A stretch of DNA of 64,000 nt, taken from Bacillota bacterium (GTDB lineage: Bacteria > Bacillota > UBA4882 > UBA8346). The notes beneath the pieces are model-generated. The model had not been told where the DNA came from, ran no database searches, and saw only the letters and a program-made list of their open reading frames with translations. A program made the translations under genes and the position numbers. The DNA lies in NCBI GenBank assembly GCA_023410535.1, contig JAEYPR010000010.1, forward strand, positions 356,633 through 420,632, in the 5' to 3' direction. Shown here in pieces: positions 25,965 to 35,038 of the stretch. Position 1 is the first letter of the stretch. The number at the start of each line of letters is the position of its first letter.

Positions 25965-27020
25965 TTATCGTTGCTTGATCACTTCCACCGCCACCTGATC
26001 CTGTAAGTTATCTTGGCCGTTCACCACGATCTGTTCATGCTCGCTCAACCCCCGGAGGACTTCAACCTTGGTATCGATTTCGGCGCCAATTACAATATCC
26101 CGGAGTCTGGCAACACCATTTTCCACCACATAAACTTGGGGGTTTATGACGCTGCCGACCACTGTCTCCCGTGGAATCGCGATGACCGGCCGGCCGGTCC
26201 CCAACCGGAAAGTAACTTTACCGTAGATTCCGGATTTTAACGGTCGTTCTTTCGGATTATCAATCACGATTTCCACCGGAAAGGTCCGGGCTTCATCACT
26301 TTGGTCGCTAATGCTTCGAATCAGTCCCACCAATGGAGTATCCGGATAGATATCCGTTGCCACGCTGACCTCATCGCCGACCTTCAATTTGAATGCTTCG
26401 TTGGAACCAACATGAACCGCCACTTTGAAGCTTGAATTATCGATGATTGTGGCCACCACTGTTCCCGGGGTAATCATGGCACCCAGATTCACTGGTCGGG
26501 CGGTGACAACCCCAGCGATTGGCGTAGTAATGGTGGTATTTTGGTATTGGCGTTTAGCCGAAAGCTGTTCCGCTTCCGCCGCGAGAAAGCTGTTTCGGGC
26601 TATTTCCAGTTCGGAACTTGAGATTAATTCTTGTTTATGTAATTCCAGTGCCCGCTCCCAATCTTTCCGGGCTTTTTCATAGTTGGTCTGGGCCGACCGG
26701 TAATTCGCTTTAGCCAATTCGTTATCGAGTTTAAACAACGGTGCGCCCGCCCGTAAATATGAACCCACTCCGGCATACACCTCAACAATCTTCCCGGAGG
26801 CTTCCGCAGTGACCGCCACCTCATTATTGGCCACAATCAAACCAACCTTCGTCTGATTGGCTTGAAGCGTTTCCGATCGCACTTCAGTAATGTCTACCGC
26901 TATCGAGGCATTATGCGTGATCTTTGCCCGCTTTTCCGCCTCCGCTTTATTGTGAAATAATACAAAAACCATCAATCCGATAATTCCAAGGGCACTAAAC
27001 CATACGAACAACTTTTTCAC
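25965..27020 (-). CDS. RND efflux periplasmic adaptor (membrane fusion protein)
   Basis: A 351-residue adaptor: N-terminal anchor (FVWFSALGIIGLMVFVLF), lipoyl/barrel-sandwich halves (VTAEASGKIVEVY at about 70 and ITTPIAGVVTARPV at about 165) around an alpha-helical hairpin, then a beta-barrel domain. GTG 27020 is spaced 8 bp from GGAGAG and is preferred to 27029. It lies about 100 bp upstream of the pump gene, with which it forms an operon. The TetR-type operator at 27154 lies upstream. Confidence 0.9.
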   Translation of the reverse strand: MKKLFVWFSALGIIGLMVFVLFHNKAEAEKRAKITHNASIAVDITEVRSETLQANQTKVGLIVANNEVAVTAEASGKIVEVYAGVGSYLRAGAPLFKLDNELAKANYRSAQTNYEKARKDWERALELHKQELISSSELEIARNSFLAAEAEQLSAKRQYQNTTITTPIAGVVTARPVNLGAMITPGTVVATIIDNSSFKVAVHVGSNEAFKLKVGDEVSVATDIYPDTPLVGLIRSISDQSDEARTFPVEIVIDNPKERPLKSGIYGKVTFRLGTGRPVIAIPRETVVGSVINPQVYVVENGVARLRDIVIGAEIDTKVEVLRGLSEHEQIVVNGQDNLQDQVAVEVIKQR

Positions 27021-27153
27021 TCGAACCACTCTCCGTTTGTTTTAATTCCGTGTCAAAAATAATCCCAACCGGATTACCGATTCCATCCTGAGGTTCCTTC
27101 CCTTATCCCGACAATTATCCTCAACGATAGCATCAATCAGGATACTCAAGCAG

Positions 27154-27167
27154 ACCGAACGTTCGGT
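27154..27167. promoter_or_regulatory. TetR-type operator before the RND operon
   Basis: This is a perfect 14-bp palindrome, ACCGAACGTTCGGT, between the TetR gene stop and the adaptor gene. The same motif with one change recurs at 27794 upstream of the TetR gene. Confidence 0.75.
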
Positions 27168-27185
27168 TTATTTTGAGTAAAAAAA

Positions 27186-27773
27186 TTATGATTTTAACTC
27201 CTTATATAGAGCATCCCACACCGCTAATAAATCGTCAGCAAAATCTTCGACTTTACCGGTCAATATTTTATGCATACCCACTCCGTCACTGGTGTAGACA
27301 AACATTTTGGCAATCTGTTCATCGGTCATCGGCGAGGTAATTTCACCATTCGCGCGAGCCGACCGAACCATTTCCTTCCAGGCGTTTAATTCATTTTGGA
27401 TCGTCTCAACCACCTGGTCACGAAAACTGGGAAAAAGCTTCATCGCATCAAATATCAGGGTATAATAATTAAACCCGTTATTCGCATCATCTTGTTTTTG
27501 GAGAAATGATGAGTTGGCATTGTTTTCGATATAATCGTGGTAAAATTGCGATAACGAATCTTTACGAAGTTTGCTGTAATCCATCGTGATTGCCGCCGCA
27601 AAATAACTGATGACTTCTAAAAATAGCTGTTCCTTGCTTTCAAAATAATGATAAAAAGCCCCTTTCGACATTCCGGTCTTCTCGACAATCTCTTGCATGG
27701 TAACTTCCTTATAGTTCTTTTGCAGAAAAAGGCTAAATGAAACCTTAAGAATATGCTCTTTGGTATCCGTCAT
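27186..27773 (-). CDS. TetR/AcrR-family transcriptional repressor
   Basis: A 195-residue regulator with an N-terminal helix-turn-helix (MQEIVEKTGMSKGAFYHYF at about residues 26-44) and a variable ligand domain. It is encoded just upstream of the RND adaptor/pump genes. Matching palindromes flank it at 27154 and 27794, so it very likely represses both the pump operon and itself until an inducing compound binds. Confidence 0.92.
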   Translation of the reverse strand: MTDTKEHILKVSFSLFLQKNYKEVTMQEIVEKTGMSKGAFYHYFESKEQLFLEVISYFAAAITMDYSKLRKDSLSQFYHDYIENNANSSFLQKQDDANNGFNYYTLIFDAMKLFPSFRDQVVETIQNELNAWKEMVRSARANGEITSPMTDEQIAKMFVYTSDGVGMHKILTGKVEDFADDLLAVWDALYKELKS

Positions 27774-27793
27774 AAAGTAAGCGCCTCCTCAAA

Positions 27794-27807
27794 ACCGACC
27801 GTTCGGT
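27794..27807. promoter_or_regulatory. TetR-type operator before the tetR gene
   Basis: ACCGACCGTTCGGT, 20 bp upstream of the TetR start, differs at one position from the perfect palindrome at 27154. This supports autoregulation. Confidence 0.7.
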
Positions 27808-28032
27808 CTGTCTCCAATATACTCACTTCTGTAATATTTGTCAAGATGATCCGTGAGTGATAACTCCAACAAGCAGTAACAAGAAGTTAATGTGATAGCG
27901 GTAATGGAAAATGGTTTTAGGTTTCATTTTCCCCGTTTAGGTGCTATAATTTACCATGGATTTATTTATACAGGTCGCTTGGATCTTGAATGTTTTGGAA
28001 CCATCATACGTTGCAACGCAAGAATAGGAAGG

Positions 28033-29319
28033 ATGAACCATTTGTCAATCAATCCCCGCTCTGCCAATATCGTGGATTCGTTTCGATTACTGAAAGGAAA
28101 CACCCGCGTCTCAGTGGTTTTCGAACCGTTATGGGGAATTCCGTTCGTGTTATACAATTTTTACCTCAGTTTGTTTATGAAGGCCATGGGCGTCACCAAT
28201 ATTGAAATTGGGTATATCATTGCCATCGGCGCCATTGCCAGTGCCGTCTTTTCGCTGTCCAGCGGCGTGGTCACCGATGTTCTGGGCCGGAAACGGACCA
28301 CTTTTATTTTTGACCTGATCGCCTGGCCGGGGGCAGTCCTGCTCTACTTACTCTCCCATAACTTTTGGATGTTTGCTTTGGCTACCGTCGTCAATAGCAG
28401 CGTCAAGATTGTGTCGGTCTCCTGGAATCTGATGGTGGTCGAAGACGCGGATAGCCGGCAGCAGATCGCGGCCTATAATATTCTCAACATCATCACAGTT
28501 TCGATGGGATTATTAATTCCCTTCGCCGGGATCATGATCGGCGCGCTTGGCATCATCAACGGAGAACGGGTTCTGCTTATTTTTGCCTTAATCAGCATGA
28601 CGATCATGATCGTGGGCCGCAATCACTTTTACCGGGAGACCAAAGTTGGCGAGCAACTCCGCAATGAACACCGCCAAAACGGCTTAAAAGGGTTGCTGAC
28701 AAAAAACGCTTTCCATCAAGCTTGGTCCGGGCTACAGGAAAAACCGGTTTTGAAAATGGTGATTGCGGTGGTGATTTTATTCAATGCGTATATCCCCATC
28801 GGCACCTTTACCAGTCTTTATTATGCTCCCTATTTGACGGAAGCGCTACAGTTGAACAATTCGGCCATCGCCATCCTGGGCGGGCTTGGTCCGGCTGTGA
28901 TGTTCTTGGTCTTTATGTTTTTTATGCCCAAAATTGCGGAAACGGAACGATTGCCGGTAATGATCGGAGGAATTTTCATCCAGATCGCCGGCTTACTTGG
29001 ATTGATCTTCGCCCCTTGCCGGAATTTCTATTTTGTAATGTTCATTGTCATGCTTTTTTCCATCGGTTACAGCATCACCAAACCCTTCCTGGACTCCTTG
29101 TTGGCGACTGCCACCGCCGGTAAAGAACGGGCCGGAATTTACGCGATTTATAATACGATCACCTCTATCCTCGGCGCTTTGTTGGGTTTTGCCTCGGGAT
29201 ATCTGTATAAATTCCACCCCGGATTGATCTATGGATTATCGATCCTGATCTTATTGCTGTGTGCGGCGATTTTATTCCGCTATCACTGTCACTGTATGGA
29301 AGAAAAAAACGCTACCTAA
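28033..29319 (+). CDS. MFS-family transporter
   Basis: A 428-residue membrane protein with about 12 hydrophobic segments in two halves. DVLGRKRTTF after the second segment is the loop-2/3 MFS motif. ATG 28033 has AGGAAGG directly upstream; TTG 28042 would have better spacing. The longer frame from 27892 reads through the promoter region. No substrate can be assigned. It is encoded singly and divergently from tetR. Confidence 0.85.
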   Translation: MNHLSINPRSANIVDSFRLLKGNTRVSVVFEPLWGIPFVLYNFYLSLFMKAMGVTNIEIGYIIAIGAIASAVFSLSSGVVTDVLGRKRTTFIFDLIAWPGAVLLYLLSHNFWMFALATVVNSSVKIVSVSWNLMVVEDADSRQQIAAYNILNIITVSMGLLIPFAGIMIGALGIINGERVLLIFALISMTIMIVGRNHFYRETKVGEQLRNEHRQNGLKGLLTKNAFHQAWSGLQEKPVLKMVIAVVILFNAYIPIGTFTSLYYAPYLTEALQLNNSAIAILGGLGPAVMFLVFMFFMPKIAETERLPVMIGGIFIQIAGLLGLIFAPCRNFYFVMFIVMLFSIGYSITKPFLDSLLATATAGKERAGIYAIYNTITSILGALLGFASGYLYKFHPGLIYGLSILILLLCAAILFRYHCHCMEEKNAT

Positions 29320-29333
29320 GGTGGCGTTTTTTT
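29303..29333 (+). terminator. Intrinsic terminator of the MFS gene
   Basis: AACGCTACC-TAA-GGTGGCGTT followed by seven T overlaps the stop codon of the MFS gene. The flanking A run makes it potentially bidirectional for the HAD gene that ends at 29336. Confidence 0.8.
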
Positions 29334-29335
29334 AG

Positions 29336-29953
29336 TTATTCAAAAAGATATTCATCAATAGCGGTTTTCAGTTGTTCAAGCTTTTGATAATGTACGCCAA
29401 CCAGTCCCGCCTGTTCAGCCCCGGTGACATTCTCCAATGTATCGTCGATGAACAAACATTCTTCCGGCCGCAACCCCAGTTGCCCCGCACAGTGGCGATA
29501 GATCTTGGGTTGGGGTTTGGTCATCTTGACCTCACATGAAAAGCAACAATGATTAAACGTCTCCAACCACGAGAAATTATCCCGCAGATACTTCAAGGTT
29601 TCAAAGGTCATATTGGAGAGAATCGCCAGCCGGATTCCCCGTTGTTTCAGTTCCCGAACATATTGGATCATCGCTTCATCGAGCACAACCCAGCCCGTGA
29701 CATCCTGAACGATCAATTGCTGAATCAGTTCGGCATCGAAAGCCTTTCCCAAATGGGCCAAAACTTGCGACCAATATTCTTCACCGCGTGAGCCGGCGTC
29801 GTATTGAGGCCGATACAACCGGTACGCCATCGCGCAATCATCCGGTTTTGACGGGGCGAGCAAGCGCCACATCTCCGCAATACATTGCGCTTGCAACGGT
29901 TGGCTGATTACCCCGCCGTAATCGAAGATAATTCCTCGAATCGCCGGTTTCAT
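29336..29953 (-). CDS. HAD-superfamily hydrolase (haloacid dehalogenase-like)
   Basis: A 205-residue HAD phosphatase-like protein. Motif I is IIFDYGG, where the second Asp of DxD is replaced by Tyr-Gly, as in many YihX-type members. ILSNMT is motif II, MTKPQPKIY carries the motif III Lys, and LFIDDTLENV is motif IV. ATG 29953 overlaps the stop of the upstream GNAT gene by 4 bp, so the two are co-translated. Substrate unknown. Confidence 0.88.
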   Translation of the reverse strand: MKPAIRGIIFDYGGVISQPLQAQCIAEMWRLLAPSKPDDCAMAYRLYRPQYDAGSRGEEYWSQVLAHLGKAFDAELIQQLIVQDVTGWVVLDEAMIQYVRELKQRGIRLAILSNMTFETLKYLRDNFSWLETFNHCCFSCEVKMTKPQPKIYRHCAGQLGLRPEECLFIDDTLENVTGAEQAGLVGVHYQKLEQLKTAIDEYLFE

Positions 29954-30486
29954 AGTTGACAACTCCCGAATGATTCACTTGTTTCAAACCGCTCGGCCAT
30001 ATCGGTTAACGCCTGATCGCAGACGCGAAACACTGTCCACTCATCCATCGGTTCCGCCCCCATCCGGATATAAAACTCATACGACGGTTCATTCCAGTCC
30101 AAACACCACCATTCGAGACGGCCGCAATTGCGCTCTTTGGCCAGTTTTGCCAGGTAAGCCAGCATTAGCTTGCCAATGCCCTTGCCGCGCATTTCGGGAC
30201 GGACATACAGATCCTCAAGGTAAATTCCGGGACGTCCCAAAAAGGTCGAAAAATTATGAAAAAACAACCCGAAACTGACCGGCTTTCCTTCATACTCCCC
30301 AATAATCACTTCCGCCGCTTTCCGGACAAATAACGAATCACGCAAAATCGCCTCGGTGGCGACCACTTCATCCAACATTTTTTCATACTCAGCCAATTCC
30401 TTAATGAAACTTAAAATCACGGCCACATCGGCTTCGGTTGCAAACCGCAACGTAAAATCAGGAATCGTTGTTTTGATTAATTGCAT
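29950..30486 (-). CDS. GNAT-family N-acetyltransferase
   Basis: A 178-residue acetyltransferase with the acetyl-CoA loop RPEMRGKGIGKLML at about residue 100 and ERNCGRLEWWCLDWN after it, resembling the diamine/thialysine acetyltransferase type. ATG 30486 follows AAAGGAGCG; upstream in-frame ATG 30534 lacks a ribosome site. It is coupled to the HAD gene. Confidence 0.88.
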   Translation of the reverse strand: MQLIKTTIPDFTLRFATEADVAVILSFIKELAEYEKMLDEVVATEAILRDSLFVRKAAEVIIGEYEGKPVSFGLFFHNFSTFLGRPGIYLEDLYVRPEMRGKGIGKLMLAYLAKLAKERNCGRLEWWCLDWNEPSYEFYIRMGAEPMDEWTVFRVCDQALTDMAERFETSESFGSCQL

Positions 30487-30570
30487 CTGCTTACGCTCCT
30501 TTGGTTGATAACTGTGATGGCCACACTTGGACACATATCACCACTTCCGGCCTCAGGATGGCGAACCACA

Positions 30571-31017
30571 TTAAAACCGGATCACATACCCCGTTTTATC
30601 ACCCCGGACAAATCCGGCTTGATCATAAAATTGCAAGGTGCTTTCCTCTTTACGGCTAGTCATCAACATCACCTTATAACAATTTCGCGCTTTGGCAATG
30701 GCGATTGCTTTCTGTAATACCGCCGTCCCGTACCCTTTTTGGCGGTAATCATGATGGGTAACAACATTTTCGATCAATGCGTACGGACGAGCGCCTCTGG
30801 TCAAATTCTTAATAATTACCAAATTACAAGAAGCAACCAACTTCCCGTCTACCGGAAGAACCAAATAATAATTGTCGGGATCAGCCAGGATGACGCGCCA
30901 TAATTCAAGCAAATCCGGTCCAAGCTCCAATGACGGGTCATCCGGATTCAAATCCTGATATAATAATAACAATTGCGCCAATTCAGCGGGTTCGATCCTA
31001 CGCACCTGGTTGATCAT
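30571..31017 (-). CDS. GNAT-family N-acetyltransferase
   Basis: A 148-residue acetyltransferase with YRQKGYGTAVLQKAI (CoA loop) and the C-terminal LQFYDQAGF motif. ATG 31017 is preceded by GGGAGAAAAGG. It is separate from the other GNAT gene (84 bp gap). Substrate unknown. Confidence 0.87.
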   Translation of the reverse strand: MINQVRRIEPAELAQLLLLYQDLNPDDPSLELGPDLLELWRVILADPDNYYLVLPVDGKLVASCNLVIIKNLTRGARPYALIENVVTHHDYRQKGYGTAVLQKAIAIAKARNCYKVMLMTSRKEESTLQFYDQAGFVRGDKTGYVIRF

Positions 31018-31211
31018 TTCCTTTTCTCCCTCGGCCAAAGATACTCCTAATACGACCCTCTCTCGATAAGCAACTACCTGTACCCACTGCTCCCTTTGCC
31101 AATTGCTTATTTAAACTTCGCTGCTATTTCATTACTTCCTGCCCATCCCGGAGAAAAAAGAAGCTGTCGCCGGCTCGGGCAACCGCTTCTGCAAATATCG
31201 GTTGGTCATGA

Positions 31212-32627
31212 TTACCATTTATAGCGGACAGTATAATTGATCACTTCTTGTCCGTTGGCCGGAACCGTCACGGTGAACTCAGCTTTTCCAGCTTCCGTTT
31301 TGTCGTACCGGTGAGTGGTTTTGACGATTTGCCACTCATTCCAGCCGGATAATTGTTCAACGGCAGTGACCGTAACGGCTTCCGGTTTATGATTTCTCAA
31401 GGTGATCTGGTAAGTTTCTTCCCGACTGTTACCACTCAACTCTTTCACACTGGTCTTCACCCGTTCGCCCACGATGTCAAAGGCATTGCCCAAAAAGATC
31501 CGGACTTTCTCATCTTTGGCGGTATGATCGATCCGGTCTTCACCGACCAATTGCAACGCCCCTTCGTGATCGGCCTTTTGTACCCGAACCCGTCCCTGCG
31601 GCAACGGCATTCCGAGATTGTTTTCCTTACTGTTCTTCATTTCCAGCATCACTTTGACTTTTTTCGGATCGGCCGTTCCTTCATAGATGAATAACTTTTT
31701 GACCGGAATATTGTTGGCCGTTAGTAACTCAACCTGCTTCAACTGGTTATTCTTAAGCGTGGTACTCCGGTTTAACGTATACAGATGATATTCAAAGAAC
31801 GATTGCTCTTGGAAACTGGCAGCCTCCGGTACCGCGGCGGCTTTCATGAGATAAAGCCGGGTGTTTTGCTTGTCTTCAGCGGATACCCGATTCACATCTC
31901 CGGCAACCAGCTTCAACCGGACGTCCCGATATTCGGCGCCGCTTTGATTGTCTAAAGTGACCCAACCGACCAAATCGACCCGGTCATCATTGGAATTGAT
32001 TACCGCCACATAATCGGCTTTCCAGGATAGACCCTCGGTCATATAACTGACCTCAACCTGTTGCGAACCGGCTTTTTCCGGATTTGACAGCAGCCAGACT
32101 AAAGTCGGCCGTACCACCAAACCTCCCGGCAATTCCGGAAAAGCCATGCTTTGAATCTGCGCCGCTTTGACGATTTTAATCTCGCCACCGTTTGGCGCGG
32201 ACGCCAAGATCAAATCCTCCCCGCCGCTCATGAGATAACCTTCAATCGTTTCCCCTTTGACAGTCGCCAGCCGAATTTTTTGACCCAAGTATTTTTGGAG
32301 CAACTTGGCGTCATTGATAATGTCGTATTCATAGTTTTGTTCCAATACCCGCACGCCGGCGGAGGATAACGAGCGAAACTTGACCGAGGTCGGATCGATC
32401 GCCGTGGCGACGTCGGTAAAGTTTAGGGTGCCGATACCGGTCGGAAGCTCCATGGTGCGCCGCTCTTTCACCACGCCTAAATTGTTGTTGTAAACAGTTA
32501 ATTCCAAACCGTTACGCGGTGTTTCCGCCGCCTGAATCGTGGGATTAGACATGCCTACAATGCCAATGGTCAATACCGCAACTACTGTTATGACGAACCA
32601 AGGATGTTTCAGAAAATTCTTCATCAT
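31212..32627 (-). CDS. DUF4139-domain secreted/membrane-anchored protein
   Basis: A 471-residue exported protein: signal or anchor segment at about 10-30 (FVITVVAVLTIGIVG), an N-terminal beta domain (LTVYNNNLGVVKERR), and the DUF4139 body with EGLSWKADYVAVI at about 200. Function of the family is not known. It is a single gene with AGGAAG before the ATG, divergent from the deacetylase across a 302-bp gap. Confidence 0.8.
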   Translation of the reverse strand: MMKNFLKHPWFVITVVAVLTIGIVGMSNPTIQAAETPRNGLELTVYNNNLGVVKERRTMELPTGIGTLNFTDVATAIDPTSVKFRSLSSAGVRVLEQNYEYDIINDAKLLQKYLGQKIRLATVKGETIEGYLMSGGEDLILASAPNGGEIKIVKAAQIQSMAFPELPGGLVVRPTLVWLLSNPEKAGSQQVEVSYMTEGLSWKADYVAVINSNDDRVDLVGWVTLDNQSGAEYRDVRLKLVAGDVNRVSAEDKQNTRLYLMKAAAVPEAASFQEQSFFEYHLYTLNRSTTLKNNQLKQVELLTANNIPVKKLFIYEGTADPKKVKVMLEMKNSKENNLGMPLPQGRVRVQKADHEGALQLVGEDRIDHTAKDEKVRIFLGNAFDIVGERVKTSVKELSGNSREETYQITLRNHKPEAVTVTAVEQLSGWNEWQIVKTTHRYDKTEAGKAEFTVTVPANGQEVINYTVRYKW

Positions 32628-32929
32628 TCCACTTCCTTCGCTTTATTCCGTTTCTTGTTAGTTTGACGAATCGACGATTTCCGATGTTCCGCAAAGATCA
32701 TTTCCAAAATTTTGTTCGGAAATCAATAACGAAAAAATGCAACTACCGTCACCTATCTTTTAATCCGCTTTTTTATCTTTTCATTCCATTGTGTAACAAA
32801 ATGATTAATTTCTCGTTATACATCACATTGTGTTTCAATTCAACATAACATAATCAAGCTGAATCGCGCGGTTAAATCAATGATTTATTTCATTTATCGC
32901 AATAAACTAAACTTTCATAAAGAGGCGCA
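32628..32929. other. AT-rich divergent intergenic region
   Basis: This 302-bp AT-rich spacer lies between the divergent DUF4139 and deacetylase genes. It must hold both promoters, but no confident -35/-10 pair or repeat stood out. Confidence 0.5.
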
Positions 32930-33673
32930 ATGATCACCGTCAAACGAGTGCAACTCCCGCTGATCTTTCTATTAGTGGTCACTTCATTACTAACCCTTAC
33001 AATTCCCCACCAACTAATCAATCATTATCTTTTTGTCCGGTCGGCGGTTGCGTTGGTGGACAAAGTCGACATTGAATGGATGGGTTATACCTCTGAAAAG
33101 AAGATTACCTTAACCTTTGACGATGGGCCGGATCCCCGCTACACCCCGGCAATTTTGAAAATCTTGGCCCATTATCAAGTTCCGGCTGTCTTTTACTTGA
33201 CCGGGGAGAATGTTCGGTTGCACCCCGATTTGGTCCGGGCCGAACTGGCCGCCGGTCATGAAATCGGTAATCATACGGTCAATCATCCTCACCTGCGCAC
33301 CCTTAGCGTAGCCCAAATCCGGCAACAAATCGAGCGGACCGATGTGGAAATCGCCAAAATAACGGGCCGAAAGCCGGAATTGTTTCGTCCGCCTTATGAG
33401 GAACTGACGGAAGGAATCCTTTCCGCCGCCCGCTTATGCAACAAACGGATCATCATGTCCACAATTACCATTGAACACCATACGCTGCCGTTGGCGCGGC
33501 AAAAAGCGCTCCGGGCCATCAATATGGCTTTCCCCGGCGCCATTATTCTGGCCCATGACGGTCGGGCCGACCGTTCGGCAACCGTAGCGGCGCTTCCTTA
33601 CCTGATTGAAGGGCTGCAAAAGAAAGGGTACCGCTTTGTGCCACTTTCGGAATTATTACGCCAAAACCATTAA
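32930..33673 (+). CDS. Polysaccharide deacetylase (NodB/PdaA-like), membrane anchored
   Basis: A 247-residue protein with an N-terminal membrane anchor (LIFLLVVTSLLTLTI) and the NodB domain: TFDDGPD (catalytic base and metal Asp) at about 61, HTVNHPH (metal His pair) at about 113, RPPYEE (motif 3) and ILAHDG (motif 5). It removes acetyl groups from peptidoglycan or another cell-surface glycan. Sporulation deacetylases of this type are common in spore formers, but the target is not shown. Confidence 0.9.
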   Translation: MITVKRVQLPLIFLLVVTSLLTLTIPHQLINHYLFVRSAVALVDKVDIEWMGYTSEKKITLTFDDGPDPRYTPAILKILAHYQVPAVFYLTGENVRLHPDLVRAELAAGHEIGNHTVNHPHLRTLSVAQIRQQIERTDVEIAKITGRKPELFRPPYEELTEGILSAARLCNKRIIMSTITIEHHTLPLARQKALRAINMAFPGAIILAHDGRADRSATVAALPYLIEGLQKKGYRFVPLSELLRQNH

Positions 33674-33685
33674 ACGAATCGACCG

Positions 33686-35038
33686 TTACCGCTCGCTCAG
33701 ATATTGCACTCCGGCGATCCGGGCATAAAGCGGATCGAGAGCAACCAAGTCATCGCTGGTCAATTCCTGAAAACTGCGCTTGCCCATCACCCCCATGGCC
33801 AATTGCATCTCCCGCCGACAGCTACCTAAAAACTTCCCTAAGTTTTCCGCGCCCGTTTTAGGGTTCAATTTCATTTCATCCTTACCCAAATGATAGACAA
33901 GCCCGGTGGGAGGTTCCCAAGGAAACGCTTTAGTCACCTGCGTGTGACTCATCGCCAGGATCGCAATGGTTCCAATGATTACGGCATCGGCACCCAACGC
34001 CAGGCATTTTAAAAAATCACCCGGATTTACCAGTCCTCCGCCAACCACCAGCGATATTTTCCCGAATTGATTGACCTCTTTCAAATACCGAACCGCCCGG
34101 CATAACGCCGGAAAAAGTGGCAAACCCGCATGATCCTGGATAATGACCGGGCTGGCATGGGTTCCCCCTTCCAGTGTGTCAAAGATGATGACATCCGCAC
34201 CGCTTTCGATAATCAGTTCCAGTTCCGACTCAAGATAATGCGTCGCTCCAAACTTAACTCCAATTGGAACGCCGCCGGTCATCCGCTTTAATTCCCGTAT
34301 ATAGCTCTTCAATGATTGATAGTCCCGTGTCTCCGACCGGGATGACTGAATCAACACATCCAAGCCCCGGATTGTCCCCAACCGCACCGCGAAGTCATGA
34401 TTGATCTTATAGCCATCAATGCGCACCGGCGCTGATCCCCAGGCGCCATGGCCTAAGGCGATCTCGATCATGTCCGCTTGGGCTAAAATTGCCGGAGATT
34501 TAGACCAGAATCCCCGTGATAACTGTAACACCAAGCTTTTGGCAAAATAACGCTCTTCATCCAAAAACGGACCATTGCCGGTATTGGCGGCCGTCCCGGC
34601 CAGCGTAGCCGCTTTGGCCAGGGCGATTTTTGCCGCTAAACTCAGTGCATTTCCGTACGACATTCCTCCAATCAGAATCGGAATCGCCAACCGGAGCGGC
34701 TTTTTCGCTCCAGGTCCAAGCACAACTCCGGTTTCCACCGCTGTTACATCGGTTATGGGCTGTCTGGTTAAAAAAACGGGATTAAATTGCAATTTATCCC
34801 AATAAAAAAAATGCTGGTTGGTTCCGAACGGCCGGTCAATGGATTTCCCCGTATCCGCCCGGAGTAAACTTTCAAATCCGTCCCGGCAAGTAAGTTTCTG
34901 AAGCAAATTGAAATTTTCCAACGCCACTTGACTCTGGCATAATTGAAACAGGAATTGCGGTAAGCGAATTTTACAAAAATAAGCCACCAGCGCCAGCCCA
35001 AGGAAAAAACCCGCCAAAACGGCTACCGGGATCAGCAT
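33686..35038 (-). CDS. FMN-binding glutamate-synthase-like protein, membrane anchored
   Basis: A 450-residue protein with one N-terminal hydrophobic segment (VAVLAGFFLGLALVAYF) followed by the GltB-type FMN TIM barrel (GGMSYGNALS, IGVKFGATHYLES, VVGGGLVNPGDF). Neither the amidotransferase domain nor the other large-subunit domains of glutamate synthase are present. The ATG directly follows the stop of a paralogue (35039-36445). The reaction of these stand-alone membrane-anchored proteins is not established. Confidence 0.85.
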   Translation of the reverse strand: MLIPVAVLAGFFLGLALVAYFCKIRLPQFLFQLCQSQVALENFNLLQKLTCRDGFESLLRADTGKSIDRPFGTNQHFFYWDKLQFNPVFLTRQPITDVTAVETGVVLGPGAKKPLRLAIPILIGGMSYGNALSLAAKIALAKAATLAGTAANTGNGPFLDEERYFAKSLVLQLSRGFWSKSPAILAQADMIEIALGHGAWGSAPVRIDGYKINHDFAVRLGTIRGLDVLIQSSRSETRDYQSLKSYIRELKRMTGGVPIGVKFGATHYLESELELIIESGADVIIFDTLEGGTHASPVIIQDHAGLPLFPALCRAVRYLKEVNQFGKISLVVGGGLVNPGDFLKCLALGADAVIIGTIAILAMSHTQVTKAFPWEPPTGLVYHLGKDEMKLNPKTGAENLGKFLGSCRREMQLAMGVMGKRSFQELTSDDLVALDPLYARIAGVQYLSER

